In this document: one piece after another, positions 1-8,415 of the stretch | Numbering within the stretch: position 1 is the first letter of the stretch | How the letters are laid out: each line of letters starts with the position of its first letter | Notes under the pieces: model-generated | Told to the model about the DNA's origin: nothing | The model's database searches: none | Seen by the model: the letters and a program-made list of their open reading frames with translations, nothing else | Assembly (NCBI RefSeq): GCF_001028705.1 | Contig: NZ_CP011770.1 | Span: 1,801,501-1,865,500, forward strand | DNA from: Croceicoccus naphthovorans | GTDB taxonomy: Bacteria; Pseudomonadota; Alphaproteobacteria; Sphingomonadales; Sphingomonadaceae | DNA length: 64,000 bases | Direction: 5' to 3' | Program-made: the position numbers and the translations under genes

Positions 1-193
1 GCCTTTGATCCGTTGCGGGGATGAACTGGTCTACGATGTCGATGTTGCCCCGGTGATTGCCTATGATCGCTTTGATAAGGCCCGCTGCCTGACCTTCGTC
101 GTCAACGTAAGTCTCGATCAGCGATGGTTTCCGACTGACGACAGCGACGAACTTATTGATCTGGACGGTTGCGTCACCAAGAAATCCAAGCAT
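1..193 (-). CDS. Partial hypothetical protein running off the left edge
   Basis: On the minus strand a frame stays open from about position 299 to the window edge without a stop, so the 3' end lies outside the window. The first ATG is at 193, about 10 nt after a purine-rich GGTGGAAG that could be a ribosome binding site; earlier TTG codons in the same frame are alternatives. The visible peptide (start MLGFLGDATVQINKFVAVV) has a normal soluble composition, but I recognise no family. A competing plus-strand frame (5-277) covers the same DNA, and codon bias is weak because this edge is lower in GC than the rest. Low confidence. Confidence 0.35.
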   Translation of the reverse strand, partial: MLGFLGDATVQINKFVAVVSRKPSLIETYVDDEGQAAGLIKAIIGNHRGNIDIVDQFIPATDQR

Positions 194-380
194 GGCATCG
201 AGCTTCCACCGCTCGGATTTGCGATCATCCAACGGGGCGAACGGGCTGGAACCGTTGAAAGAAGCGTTTTCAACTGACCGGTCGAGAAGTGAAATCTTTT
301 CTCACTTCCAGATAGCTGGCCGGATCGCCTCTCCTTTGTTCGATTGCTTGAAAGAGTGACTTGGCAGATCGTCAGAGCGT

Positions 381-593
381 TCAATCGAGCGGTAAGACTT
401 GCCACAGTTCCACGCCTGCATTTTCCGTGCGGCGAATTTTGCATAGTTCTCTCTCACCCTCCCAAAGCGTCGCCGAACGGTCCGGTGCTTCTCGATGAGC
501 ATGGATCAAAGCACCAGCGGCATCCTGAGCGTCGAATTCAATTGCTTTTCCCGGCTCCCCATCTTTGCCATCGAAAACAAGCATGTAATGCAT
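381..593 (-). CDS. Small conserved hypothetical protein (70 aa)
   Basis: A 70-residue soluble protein starting MHYMLVFDGKDGEPGKAIEF. A good ribosome binding site, AAGGAG, sits about 8 nt before the ATG at 593, which fixes the start. The sequence is acidic in the N-terminal half and has a conserved-looking core (DAAGALIHAHREAPDRSATL) followed by a short strand-like segment. I recall similar short proteins from sphingomonads, but no function is known to me. It stands alone: the neighbouring frames on both strands look like shadows, and the next gene in the same direction starts at 1111. Function unassigned; existence fairly secure from the ribosome binding site and protein-like composition. Confidence 0.7.
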   Translation of the reverse strand: MHYMLVFDGKDGEPGKAIEFDAQDAAGALIHAHREAPDRSATLWEGERELCKIRRTENAGVELWQVLPLD

Positions 594-721
594 GAACTTG
601 ACTCCTTGGTTAGTTTAGAATTCGGAAAAAATATGCCGACTTTAGCTTAATCATACACAAGCGATGGACCCGCCCCGCCCCCACGGCACTGTGAGGACCG
701 GAGCAGATCGGTCTCAGATTG

Positions 722-1111
722 TCAGTAAGTCATCCCATAATACGAATAGACCGTATTCCCGTAATCGCGATCCCATTCAGGCTCGCGATCACGCTCGTAA
801 GAGGGGGCATCGGGTAGACGAGACTTGTCGCTTTTGAGGGTGTAACCTCCCTCGTCGACGTCATATTCGAGAGCATCCCAAGGGACTGGCCGATATTCCT
901 CTCCCATGCCGAGGAAGCCGCCGCAGCTCATAACCGCGTATTCGACGCGACCGTTCCGCTTTCCAAGCATGACATGAGATATATGGCCGATCTTGTCGCC
1001 ATCAGAGGCGTGGACGGTCGTGCCGTCGACTTTATCGGACGCGATGAGGTTATGAGTTTCATCGCGATCTGTATCCGCGTTTCTGCTCAATGTGTCAGTT
1101 CGGTCTTCCAT
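722..1111 (-). CDS. PRC-barrel domain protein
   Basis: This 129-residue cytoplasmic protein has a PRC-barrel-like core at about residues 20-95: the ASDKVDGTTVHASDGDKIGHI strand pair, the VEYAVMSCGGFLGMGE segment and the YRPVPWDALEYD strand. PRC-barrel proteins of this short type are usually linked to envelope stress or RNA/protein binding; the exact role is unknown. An upstream ATG at 1135 would add eight residues, but AGGAAAG lies about 6 nt before the ATG at 1111, so that start is preferred. The C-terminal tail is rich in Asp, Arg and Tyr and probably disordered. It is monocistronic, with about 170 bp of empty DNA between its start and the IS3-family element. Confidence 0.85.
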   Translation of the reverse strand: MEDRTDTLSRNADTDRDETHNLIASDKVDGTTVHASDGDKIGHISHVMLGKRNGRVEYAVMSCGGFLGMGEEYRPVPWDALEYDVDEGGYTLKSDKSRLPDAPSYERDREPEWDRDYGNTVYSYYGMTY

Positions 1112-1284
1112 GGTCTTTCCTTTCAGGTGTGACATCTCCCGTGCCAGATCATATTCCAGGAAGCCTTCCGACCCTGCCCTAACCTAGGACAAGATTCACT
1201 GGCGAAGCCGCTGGACCGTTTTTGAGTCGAGATGAACGGGCTGGAACAACCATCTTGGACGACGAAGGGGGTGCGATTATTGGG

Positions 1285-1297
1285 TGACGTGACCCCC
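1285..1297 (+). repeat. Left terminal inverted repeat of the IS3-family element
   Basis: TGACGTGACCCCC, identical to the reverse complement of 2542-2554. Similarity continues inward with mismatches and a 1-nt gap to about position 1330. Confidence 0.92.
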
Positions 1298-1350
1298 TGA
1301 TTTTCCTCCAATTTGGATTAGAGTCCGGCCCTTACAGAAGGACGGACGAG

Positions 1351-1617
1351 ATGAAGAGAACGAGGTTTTCCGAAGAGCAGATCATCGGTGTGCTGAAGGA
1401 GGCTGAGGCGGGTGCGAAGACCGCTGACCTGGCCCGGCGACACGGAGTGTCGGAAGCGACGATCTACAACTGGAAGTCGAAGTATGGCGGGCTGGAGGTG
1501 TCCGATGCCCGCCGACTGAAGGAGCTCGAGAGCGAGAACGCGAAGCTGAAGCGGTTGCTCGCCGATGCCATGTTGGACCAGGCCGCGTTGAAGGATCTTC
1601 TGGCAAAAAAGTTCTGA
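1351..1617 (+). CDS. IS3-family transposase OrfA
   Basis: OrfA is an 88-residue DNA-binding protein with the typical start [20 protein letters not shown], a helix-turn-helix at about residues 18-45 ([24 protein letters not shown]) and a C-terminal leucine zipper ([20 protein letters not shown]) used for multimerisation. It binds the element ends; alone it normally acts as a regulator. The stop at 1615-1617 lies just after the heptamer A AAA AAG at 1605-1611, so some ribosomes should shift -1 and make the OrfAB fusion transposase. The start lies about 65 bp inside the left inverted repeat. The frame is intact, so the element may still be active. Confidence 0.95.
   Translation: MKRTRFSEEQIIGVLKEAEAGAKTADLARRHGVSEATIYNWKSKYGGLEVSDARRLKELESENAKLKRLLADAMLDQAALKDLLAKKF
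1605..1611 (+). promoter_or_regulatory. Programmed -1 frameshift site (A AAA AAG)
   Basis: The heptamer lies in phase with OrfA codons GCA AAA AAG TTC TGA. A -1 slip continues as AAA AAA GTT CTG and stays open straight into OrfB, passing its internal ATG at 1668. OrfA is in frame 1 and OrfB in the -1 frame, as expected for IS3 elements. Confidence 0.82.
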
Positions 1618-1667
1618 CGCCCGCCGCCAAGCGGGAAGCTGTCGCTCATCTCCAGGCCTGCCACGGG

Positions 1668-2522
1668 ATGAGCGAGCGGCGGGCGTGCCGTGTCATCGAT
1701 GCTGATCGCAAGAGCGTGCGTTACCGTTCCACCCGGGACGATGACGCCGATCTGCGTGAGAAGCTGCGCGAGCTGGCCAACCAGCGTCGGCGGTTCGGCT
1801 ATCGCCGTCTGCACATCCTGCTGCGCCGGGAGGGGATCATGATCAACCGGAAGAAGACCCAGAGGCTCTACCGTGAGGAAGGGTTGGCGGTCAGACGACG
1901 ACGCAGTCGCAGGCGTGCTGTGGGCACGAGAGCACCTGCTCCGGTGCTGGCGCTGCCGAACCAGCGCTGGAGCCTGGACTTTGTTCACGACCAGATGGCT
2001 TCGGGAAGACGATTCCGGGTGCTCAACGTGGTCGATGATGTGACGAGGGAGTGCCTGGCAGCGGTGCCGGATACGTCGATCTCCGGGCGCCGTGTCGTGC
2101 GCGAACTGACTGAGCTGATCGCGCAGCGTGGCAAGCCCGGCATGATCGTCAGCGACAATGGCACCGAGCTCACCAGCAATGCGGTGCTGGCATGGTGTGG
2201 GGAGATCGGTGTGGAGTGGCATTACATCGCACCGGGAAGGCCAATGCAAAACGCTTACGTCGAGAGCTTTAATGGCCGCATGCGGGACGAACTGCTCAAT
2301 GAGACTTTGTTCCTCAGCATGGCTCACGCCCGCGTCGAGATCGCTGCCTGGGTGGAGGACTACAACCGGGAGAGGCCGCATTCTTCCCTCGACTACGACA
2401 CCCCGGCGGCGTTCGCCGCCAAACTGGATAAGCAATGGCCAGCTTCGCTACGCCCTACGGGCTCCGCTACGCAGCCCATTGCTTCAACCGCGCTCATGCG
2501 CAACAACGCGGTCCGGCTCTAA
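1668..2522 (+). CDS. IS3-family transposase OrfB (DDE integrase core)
   Basis: OrfB holds the catalytic RNase H-fold core that cuts and joins DNA. After a basic N-terminal HTH-like region (about residues 1-85, [17 protein letters not shown]), the rve core shows all three acidic residues: Asp in WSLDFVHDQ, Asp in IVSDNGTE and Glu in NAYVESFNG, followed by the NRERPHSSL signature. The ATG at 1668 is inside the frame; the active protein is expected to be the OrfAB fusion of about 390 residues made by -1 frameshifting from 1351. Length and motifs are complete. The last about 25 residues (after KLDKQWP) run towards the right end of the element. Confidence 0.95.
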   Translation: MSERRACRVIDADRKSVRYRSTRDDDADLREKLRELANQRRRFGYRRLHILLRREGIMINRKKTQRLYREEGLAVRRRRSRRRAVGTRAPAPVLALPNQRWSLDFVHDQMASGRRFRVLNVVDDVTRECLAAVPDTSISGRRVVRELTELIAQRGKPGMIVSDNGTELTSNAVLAWCGEIGVEWHYIAPGRPMQNAYVESFNGRMRDELLNETLFLSMAHARVEIAAWVEDYNRERPHSSLDYDTPAAFAAKLDKQWPASLRPTGSATQPIASTALMRNNAVRL

Positions 2523-2541
2523 TCCCAGCTGGGGGAAAGCT

Positions 2542-2554
2542 GGGGGTCACGTCA
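2542..2554 (-). repeat. Right terminal inverted repeat of the IS3-family element
   Basis: GGGGGTCACGTCA, the perfect inverted copy of 1285-1297. The flanking trinucleotide TCA does not match GGG at the left side. Confidence 0.92.
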
Positions 2555-2808
2555 TCATCAACCTTACCTATTGTAGGATGAGCAGCAGAAAAATTATTTC
2601 TAACATCCCTGCACTGACTGAGCATAAAATAGCCAGTTTCTGATATTAAATTTAGCTTTAAACAAAGATCTAAAAGCTCGCTGTCACGAAGATCTAAAAG
2701 CTTCTTCTCATCAAAATCCTTGTCGATAATTTGCGGAACAATTGTAATGCCAAAACTTCGCACTTTTTCGCGAAGCTGAATGACTGCAGCATTCCAGGCG
2801 TAATTTAG
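2555..2808 (-). pseudogene. 3' fragment of a disrupted gene (HEPN-like RNNFSAAH motif)
   Basis: This minus-strand stretch encodes about 82 residues starting YAWNAAVIQLREKV and running to RDVRNNFSAAHPTIGKVD, where it meets the IS3 end at 2554. It has no start of its own; it joins in frame, through one copy of TAATTTAG, to the 5' fragment at 5481-5731 once the IS1595 element is removed. The RNNFSAAH segment fits the RX4-6H pattern with a polar residue after Arg that marks HEPN ribonuclease domains, common in abortive-infection and toxin proteins. That family link is inference from a short motif. The original C-terminus is lost: no continuation is seen left of 1285. Confidence 0.8.
2801..2808. 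repeat. Target site duplication, left copy (TAATTTAG)
   Basis: Identical to 5481-5488 and immediately outside the left terminal repeat. Eight bases is the size expected for IS1595-family insertion. Confidence 0.95.
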
Positions 2809-2834
2809 GGGACCTATATACTTGTGTGACCCAT
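2809..2834 (+). repeat. Left terminal inverted repeat of the IS1595 element
   Basis: Begins GGGACCTATATAC and ends TGACCCAT; pairs with 5455-5480 with mismatches only at positions 14 and 18. Confidence 0.94.
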
Positions 2835-2887
2835 TGACTTGGGTCTCATAAACACCTATAAATGGGGCATCGAAAGGGAAAACTCCG

Positions 2888-3802
2888 ATGCTCAAGTCCT
2901 TCAACAGCCTGATCCAGATGATGGAAGCCATCCCCGACGAACAGGCGGCGATTGACCATTTCACGGCAATCCGTTGGAAGAACGGCGCATTTTGCCCCCA
3001 CTGCGGTTCGACCCGCGTCTATCACTTTTCTGACAAGCGCAATCACAAGTGCGGCGACTGCCGTAAGCGGTTCTCGATCCGCGTCGGCACGATCTTTGAG
3101 GACAGCAAACTGCCACTGCGCAAGTGGTTGCTGGCGATCTGGCTGATTACGTCGCACAAGAAGGGTATCGCCAGCACACAACTCGCCAAGGATATCGGTA
3201 TCACGCAAAAATCCGCGTGGTTCGTCACTCAGCGCCTACGCGAAGCGATCCGCACGCAATCCTTCAACCGCACCCTCAAAGGTGAGGTCGAGGCTGACGA
3301 GACATTCGTGGGCGGCAAAGAGAAGAACAAGCACGCTTGGCAGCGCACCGGCGGTAAGCAGGGCGGTAAAGGTAAGATTGCGGTTCTGGGCGTTCTAGAA
3401 CGCGGCGGCGAACTCCGCACGACGATTACGCCGAATATGGGTGCGAAAAACGTTCAGTCTGTTATTCGCGAGCACGTCGAACCCGGCGCAAACCTTATGA
3501 CGGATGAGCACGGTTCGTTTGTCGGTCTCGCCCGCGACTACAATCACCATCGCGTCAATCACAGTTCCGGTGAATACGTTCGCCACTACATTCTGCATTC
3601 CAATGGCATCGAGAGTGTGTGGGCGCTGTTCAAACGCCAGATCGTCGGCACGCACCATTGGCTTTCGCCCAAGCATTTGAGCCGCTATCTCGGTGAAATG
3701 ACATGGCGCTTCAATCTGCGGGAATTGGACGAAGGCGACCGCGTGAATGCGCTGCTGGCACAGACAACCGGACGCCTCACCTATAAGGAATTGATCGCGT
3801 GA
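2888..3802 (+). CDS. IS1595-family (ISXO2-like) transposase
   Basis: A 304-residue transposase. The N-terminal part (about residues 20-75) is a zinc ribbon with CPHCG and CGDC pairs, used for DNA binding. A short helical HTH-like region follows (GIASTQLAKDIGITQKSAW). The ISXO2-like catalytic domain starts with EVEADETFVGGKEKN (first Asp), continues to LMTDEHGSF (second Asp) and ends with HSNGIESVWALFKR, where IS1595 members carry the third metal-binding position. The ATG at 2888 follows a purine-rich AAGGGAAAA. The stop overlaps the GTG of the next gene (GTGA), so the two are translationally coupled. The frame is intact and the sharp target duplication suggests a recent, active element. Confidence 0.95.
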   Translation: MLKSFNSLIQMMEAIPDEQAAIDHFTAIRWKNGAFCPHCGSTRVYHFSDKRNHKCGDCRKRFSIRVGTIFEDSKLPLRKWLLAIWLITSHKKGIASTQLAKDIGITQKSAWFVTQRLREAIRTQSFNRTLKGEVEADETFVGGKEKNKHAWQRTGGKQGGKGKIAVLGVLERGGELRTTITPNMGAKNVQSVIREHVEPGANLMTDEHGSFVGLARDYNHHRVNHSSGEYVRHYILHSNGIESVWALFKRQIVGTHHWLSPKHLSRYLGEMTWRFNLRELDEGDRVNALLAQTTGRLTYKELIA

Positions 3803-3990
3803 CAAACGGCAATAAGCGCGAGAAACCGTTATATCTCGATATGGACCCGGACGAGGCCTTCCAGAGATTCTTGCAGACTGATCCCAAGGAATTGAAGGAT
3901 CGCATAGACAAGAAAAAGGCCCCGCCGAAGCGGGGCCAAGGTGATGATGGGAAGGCAAGACCGAAGTCTAAACCCAATGACCGACGCTAG
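3799..3990 (+). CDS. Small basic passenger protein coupled to the transposase
   Basis: A 63-residue charged protein (start MTNGNKREKPLYLDMDPDEA) whose GTG start overlaps the transposase stop in a GTGA. The first half is acidic and helix-forming (DPDEAFQRFLQTDPKEL); the second half is a Lys/Arg/Pro-rich tail that could bind nucleic acid. Its coding DNA includes a perfect 8-bp GC-rich stem with a CGAA loop at 3918-3937, without a T tract. I recall similar short genes behind IS1595-type transposases in alphaproteobacteria; no function is known to me. A role in transposition or its control is inference from coupling only. Confidence 0.72.
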   Translation: MTNGNKREKPLYLDMDPDEAFQRFLQTDPKELKDRIDKKKAPPKRGQGDDGKARPKSKPNDRR

Positions 3991-4167
3991 GGCCTAAGCC
4001 GGGAAAGAGCGCCAGTGTGCGCGGACGTGCTCAACACGACCAAAGCGCAGACGGAAGTAGGAGCAAACCCACACCATCGCATTTCTCTTGCTGTTGGCGA
4101 AGGAACATGCGATTCTCAACATTACCACGTGCGAGATCACAGCGGTTCCTCCGCTGGGTTGAGCCAG

Positions 4168-4193
4168 GGGCCGGCCTTCGGGTCGGCCCTTTT
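4168..4193 (+). terminator. Rho-independent terminator after the transposase operon
   Basis: GGGCCGGCC and GGTCGGCCC form a 9-bp stem with one G-U pair, closed by a TTCG tetraloop and followed by TTTT. It separates the transposase unit from the passenger gene. Confidence 0.82.
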
Positions 4194-4331
4194 ACGTTCC
4201 GGCTATCGTTACCGGACCCGCTTAGACATCTAACATCGCACGCACCTCCGATCTGCCGGTTCCCGTTGCAGGACTCCGCAGAACATATGGAGCACGGCCC
4301 GGTCGCAGAGTCAATCCGCTATAAACCGTTT

Positions 4332-4394
4332 CTTCCACAGATGGAAGTTTCAGTAGCGTTTCTCTGGAATTTCGTGTATTTGACCAGAATTCCA
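4332..4394 (+). promoter_or_regulatory. Palindromic operator-like region upstream of the passenger gene
   Basis: CTTCCA-CAGA-TGGAAG (4332-4347) is a perfect inverted repeat. Then TCTGG (4363-4367)/CCAGA (4384-4388) and TGGAATT (4365-4371)/AATTCCA (4388-4394) form nested inverted repeats ending 15 bp before the ATG at 4410. Binding by the gene's own winged-helix-like product is a plausible but untested idea. Confidence 0.45.
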
Positions 4395-4409
4395 ATGAGG
4401 AGATGCAGC

Positions 4410-5186
4410 ATGGCGCGGATGAGGAGCCCTAATTACCCGAGCCTTTCAATTAGGCAAGCCATTGATATGGTGTCTAAAATCTATCGAACTGAGCGAACAA
4501 ATGTGATCACTCGGGAGGATGCCGCTAAATCTATGGGTTATTCAGGTCTTACTGGCCGCTCAATGACGGTGCTTGGCGCACTCATTCATTTTGACCTCCT
4601 CTCCAAGGCTGGCAAGGGTGAAGTGCGCGTAACTGAGACCGCAGAAGAAATCCTGCACGGCATAACGCAGGAAGAAAGGGATTCGGCGACACTGAAAGCG
4701 GCATTCGCCCCCCAGTTGTTTCAGTCCATCCATAGCCGCTTCCCCGATGGAATCCCGAGCGAGGGCACCATCAAGTCATTTCTGATGCGCGAAGGCTTTT
4801 CCGACGCTGCCGTTGGACCCGCGATCAACGCTTTCATGGAAACATACCATGAGGTGGAGAATATTCGAGAAAGCGAAAGTTATGGTGGTGGGGCCGATGA
4901 GGCCCCAGATTCTCCTGCACAGACACAGGAGACACCAATGCAACCCGCAGCCGATACGCCAACACCTCCGCCGCCGCCCGCCGCTGACGACTTGAATAAG
5001 ATCAACATGGATATTCGTGGCGATCAGGTCCTGATCAGCGGTCTGCTTGATGCGAAGGGGCTAGGCCTTCTTGAGAAGAAGGTCGCTGCACTCAAAATGC
5101 TCTTGGCGGTCCATATGGATGCGAACGATACCGACGACAATGAGACCAGCCCGATAACCGGAATAAATGACAAGCCGCTCAATTAG
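4410..5186 (+). CDS. Winged-helix-like passenger protein of the IS1595 element
   Basis: A protein of about 258 residues. The start chosen is the ATG at 4410, with AGGAG 7 nt upstream; the frame is open far upstream but that part is not protein-like. Residues 10-80 look like a winged-helix domain (SIRQAIDMVSKIYRTER through TREDAAKSMGYSGLTGRS to LLSKAGKGEVRVTETAEEIL). A second helical region (about 85-150) is followed by a Pro/Ala-rich linker with a run of prolines and a compact C-terminal segment (DIRGDQVLISGLLDAKGLG) that may pack like a small beta unit. I recall such proteins as accessory genes in proteobacterial mobile elements, without assigned function. DNA binding is inferred. Confidence 0.82.
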   Translation: MARMRSPNYPSLSIRQAIDMVSKIYRTERTNVITREDAAKSMGYSGLTGRSMTVLGALIHFDLLSKAGKGEVRVTETAEEILHGITQEERDSATLKAAFAPQLFQSIHSRFPDGIPSEGTIKSFLMREGFSDAAVGPAINAFMETYHEVENIRESESYGGGADEAPDSPAQTQETPMQPAADTPTPPPPPAADDLNKINMDIRGDQVLISGLLDAKGLGLLEKKVAALKMLLAVHMDANDTDDNETSPITGINDKPLN

Positions 5187-5216
5187 CCAGATCGCCCAGC
5201 CATCGCGCCGGGCTAT

Positions 5217-5414
5217 CTATTCCCGCAAGGCGTCAGCGATTGCATTCAAGGAATTGTCGATGCCGACAAGCCGGTCTGCGATCTCGCCGAGCGCCCATCC
5301 AATTTTCATCTGAGAGTAGGCTGTCACCATCTCAGCCGAAATCTCTTCGCCGTTCTCGCCTTCTAATTCAGTTGTAAAGCGACCATCGGCAATCGAGATA
5401 ACGAACTTAGCCAT
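5217..5414 (-). CDS. Small hypothetical protein inside the IS1595 element
   Basis: A 65-residue acidic protein (start MAKFVISIADGRFTTELEGE) read towards the passenger gene and ending 30 bp from its stop, so the two converge. AGGAG sits 6-7 nt before the ATG at 5414. The N-terminal half looks like a beta hairpin and the C-terminal half (EIADRLVGIDNSLNAIADAL) a single amphipathic helix, suggestive of a small oligomerising or partner-binding protein. No family recognised. An antidote or regulator role would be speculation. Confidence 0.72.
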   Translation of the reverse strand: MAKFVISIADGRFTTELEGENGEEISAEMVTAYSQMKIGWALGEIADRLVGIDNSLNAIADALRE

Positions 5415-5454
5415 AATGAGCTCCTTTTGGCGAAGCCTTATCCCACGGCATGGG

Positions 5455-5480
5455 ATGGGTCAAACAGGTATATAGGTCCC
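5455..5480 (-). repeat. Right terminal inverted repeat of the IS1595 element
   Basis: Inverted copy of 2809-2834 (24 of 26 positions). A small perfect hairpin ATCCCA-CGGCA-TGGGAT partly overlaps its inner edge. Confidence 0.94.
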
Positions 5481-5488
5481 TAATTTAG
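5481..5488. repeat. Target site duplication, right copy (TAATTTAG)
   Basis: Identical to 2801-2808. The insertion creates an in-frame TAG at this edge on the minus strand, ending the 5' gene fragment. Confidence 0.95.
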
Positions 5489-5731
5489 CGCACTATCAAA
5501 AAGCCCTGTTGCGACTGCAACACACATTCGCATGAGGCCCTCATCCCTGAGTTCCGCCGGAACTTCATTCAGAAGCTGTGGCAAATTGCCCCATGCGTTG
5601 TTTATTTGCTGGTCGCTAGCCAAAACAGATCTCTCTACTCCTAGTGCAGAAGTAAGAGCATCTAACATCGGCCCGCTAAACTGGCCGACTGCAGGCAACG
5701 CAACTGGATTATTGGGTACGATTGAACTCAT
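5481..5731 (-). pseudogene. 5' fragment of the disrupted HEPN-like gene
   Basis: This is the N-terminal 83 residues (start MSSIVPNNPVALPAVGQFSG, end FDSALN) of a gene read on the minus strand. The stop is created by the IS1595 insertion. Joining across one TAATTTAG gives ...SALN-YAWNAAV..., in frame with the 3' fragment at 2555-2808, for at least 165 original residues. The fragment is soluble, mostly helical, and lower in GC than the core genes, consistent with an acquired accessory gene. Whether the truncated peptide is still made is unknown; a weak GGTGG lies upstream of the ATG. Confidence 0.82.
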
Positions 5732-5841
5732 GGAACTGCGACCACCTATTGCCTATGCGTAATCTATGCTATGCATCGACATTAGGCGGTTGAAATGAAA
5801 ATACAATTACCGCAGCACTTCTTATTACAAACTCGTCCCCC

Positions 5842-7734
<1,893 letters not shown>

Positions 7735-8133
7735 TCAGGTGAAATGAAACGCCCCGGCCACGGTCAATGCCGCGCCGATGGCAAGACTGGCGATCGCCCA
7801 GCCCTTGTGCATGAAGGACAGGTTTTTCAGCCAGAAATGGAAATAGATGTCGGAAAAGCCGACGACGACAAGCGCCTCGGCCATCATAAGCCCGCCGATC
7901 GTCTTCATCACGCACGACAGGATGTCGGCGGGAATCCACGGATTGACGAGGTAGATCGCCGCGCCAGCCGCAAGTTCGGCCACGCCAGAGATCATCTGCA
8001 GCGCGGGGCTGTCCTCAACCTCTTTGACAAGGGTTTGCCAGATACCCGGTTTGCGCAGGGCACCGATGGCGGCGAATGTGGCGAACAGGCCCAGCAGCGT
8101 CGCTGTCCAGGCGGTTGCATCGATAACAGGCAC
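7735..8133 (-). CDS. Small four-helix membrane protein in the thiamine operon
   Basis: A 132-residue inner-membrane protein with about four hydrophobic segments (around ATLLGLFATFAAIGAL, GVAELAAGAAIYLV, IGGLMMAEALVVVGF and GWAIASLAIGAALTVAGAF). The start is set at the GTG at 8133 because AAGGAGGGG lies 6 nt before it; an ATG at 8169 lacks such a site. It lies directly behind the TPP riboswitch and 24 bp ahead of thiC, so it is regulated by thiamine pyrophosphate. I know no assigned function; uptake of a thiamine precursor, or help to thiamine synthesis at the membrane, is a context-based guess. The overall layout loosely resembles DoxX-like four-helix proteins. Confidence 0.85.
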   Translation of the reverse strand: MPVIDATAWTATLLGLFATFAAIGALRKPGIWQTLVKEVEDSPALQMISGVAELAAGAAIYLVNPWIPADILSCVMKTIGGLMMAEALVVVGFSDIYFHFWLKNLSFMHKGWAIASLAIGAALTVAGAFHFT

Positions 8134-8139
8134 GATAAT

Positions 8140-8190
8140 CCCCTCCTTTTTCAACTGCGTCCGGGCCATGGCAACCGGGGCTTGAGGGGG
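8140..8190 (-). promoter_or_regulatory. Probable ribosome-binding-site switch of the thiamine leader
   Basis: On the minus strand CCCCCTC (8190-8184) can pair with GAGGGG of the ribosome binding site (8145-8140) in front of the GTG at 8133. This gives a simple translational off state downstream of the TPP aptamer. Inferred from complementarity only. Confidence 0.5.
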
Positions 8191-8220
8191 TAAGCGCCCG
8201 GATGTCTTGCGGCTCGGGCT

Positions 8221-8345
8221 CCCTTCCCTCCGCCCGTATTACCGGGTTCAGGTTCAACGGGTCGGATGGCGCTACCCATCCCTCTCAGCGAATTTTTTCG
8301 CCCACTTTCGAAACATCGAAGTGGGGAAGCTCGCTCCCCGGGGTA
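8221..8345 (-). ncRNA. TPP riboswitch (THI element)
   Basis: Read on the minus strand, the leader contains the conserved aptamer pieces in order: CCCCGGGGAGC, then a variable hairpin, GCTGAGAGGG, ACCCGTTGAACCTGA, and the terminal CCGGTAATACGGGCGGAGGGA. CTGAGA and TGAACCTGA are the thiamine-pyrophosphate-binding core. The variable P3-type arm (ACTTCGATGTTTCGAAAGT) is a strong hairpin. It lies about 90 bp upstream of the first gene start at 8133 and controls that gene and thiC. Confidence 0.96.
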
Positions 8346-8415
8346 CGTGACGATGTTTAGAGGGTGAAAGGCGCTGCGTAAAGCGCCTGTGCGATACTGC
8401 GGGGCATATCATAGT

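Larger units (their letters stand above)
1285..2554 (+). mobile_element. IS3-family insertion sequence, complete
   Basis: The element is 1270 bp, bounded by inverted ends whose outer 13 bp (TGACGTGACCCCC) are identical, with weaker similarity for another 30 bp inward, up to the GGATTAGAG block shared by both ends. It carries the usual two overlapping transposase frames joined by an A6G slippery site. The bases next to the ends differ (GGG on the left, TCA on the right), so there is no 3-4 bp target duplication. That argues that DNA next to one end was deleted or rearranged after insertion. Its right end lies inside the coding frame of the disrupted gene remnant at 2555-2808. Confidence 0.93.
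3991..4409. other. 419-bp non-coding leader inside the IS1595 element
   Basis: No convincing gene here; the short plus-strand frame at 4015-4233 has no ribosome binding site and no protein-like composition. The stretch holds a terminator-like hairpin (4168-4193) behind the transposase operon and two palindromic blocks (4332-4347, 4363-4394) just before the passenger gene at 4410. Confidence 0.6.
2809..5480 (+). mobile_element. IS1595-family element with passenger genes (2672 bp)
   Basis: The element is defined by 26-bp terminal inverted repeats (2809-2834 and 5455-5480, two mismatches, outer 13 bp GGGACCTATATAC identical) and a perfect 8-bp duplication TAATTTAG. It carries an IS1595/ISXO2-like transposase at 2888, a short coupled gene, a winged-helix-like passenger at 4410 and a small minus-strand gene at 5217. 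Some IS1595-family subgroups are known to carry passengers; this one is roughly twice the size of a simple element. It sits inside the reading frame of a minus-strand gene, whose halves rejoin exactly if the element and one duplication copy are removed. Confidence 0.95.

Noticed and set aside
5..277. Plus-strand 90-residue frame at the left edge
   Set aside because: TTG start without a ribosome binding site; the opposite strand has an open frame leaving the window with more natural composition. Neither is certain.
4015..4233. 72-residue plus-strand frame in the IS1595 leader
   Set aside because: Runs through the terminator hairpin, has no ribosome binding site and no protein-like composition.
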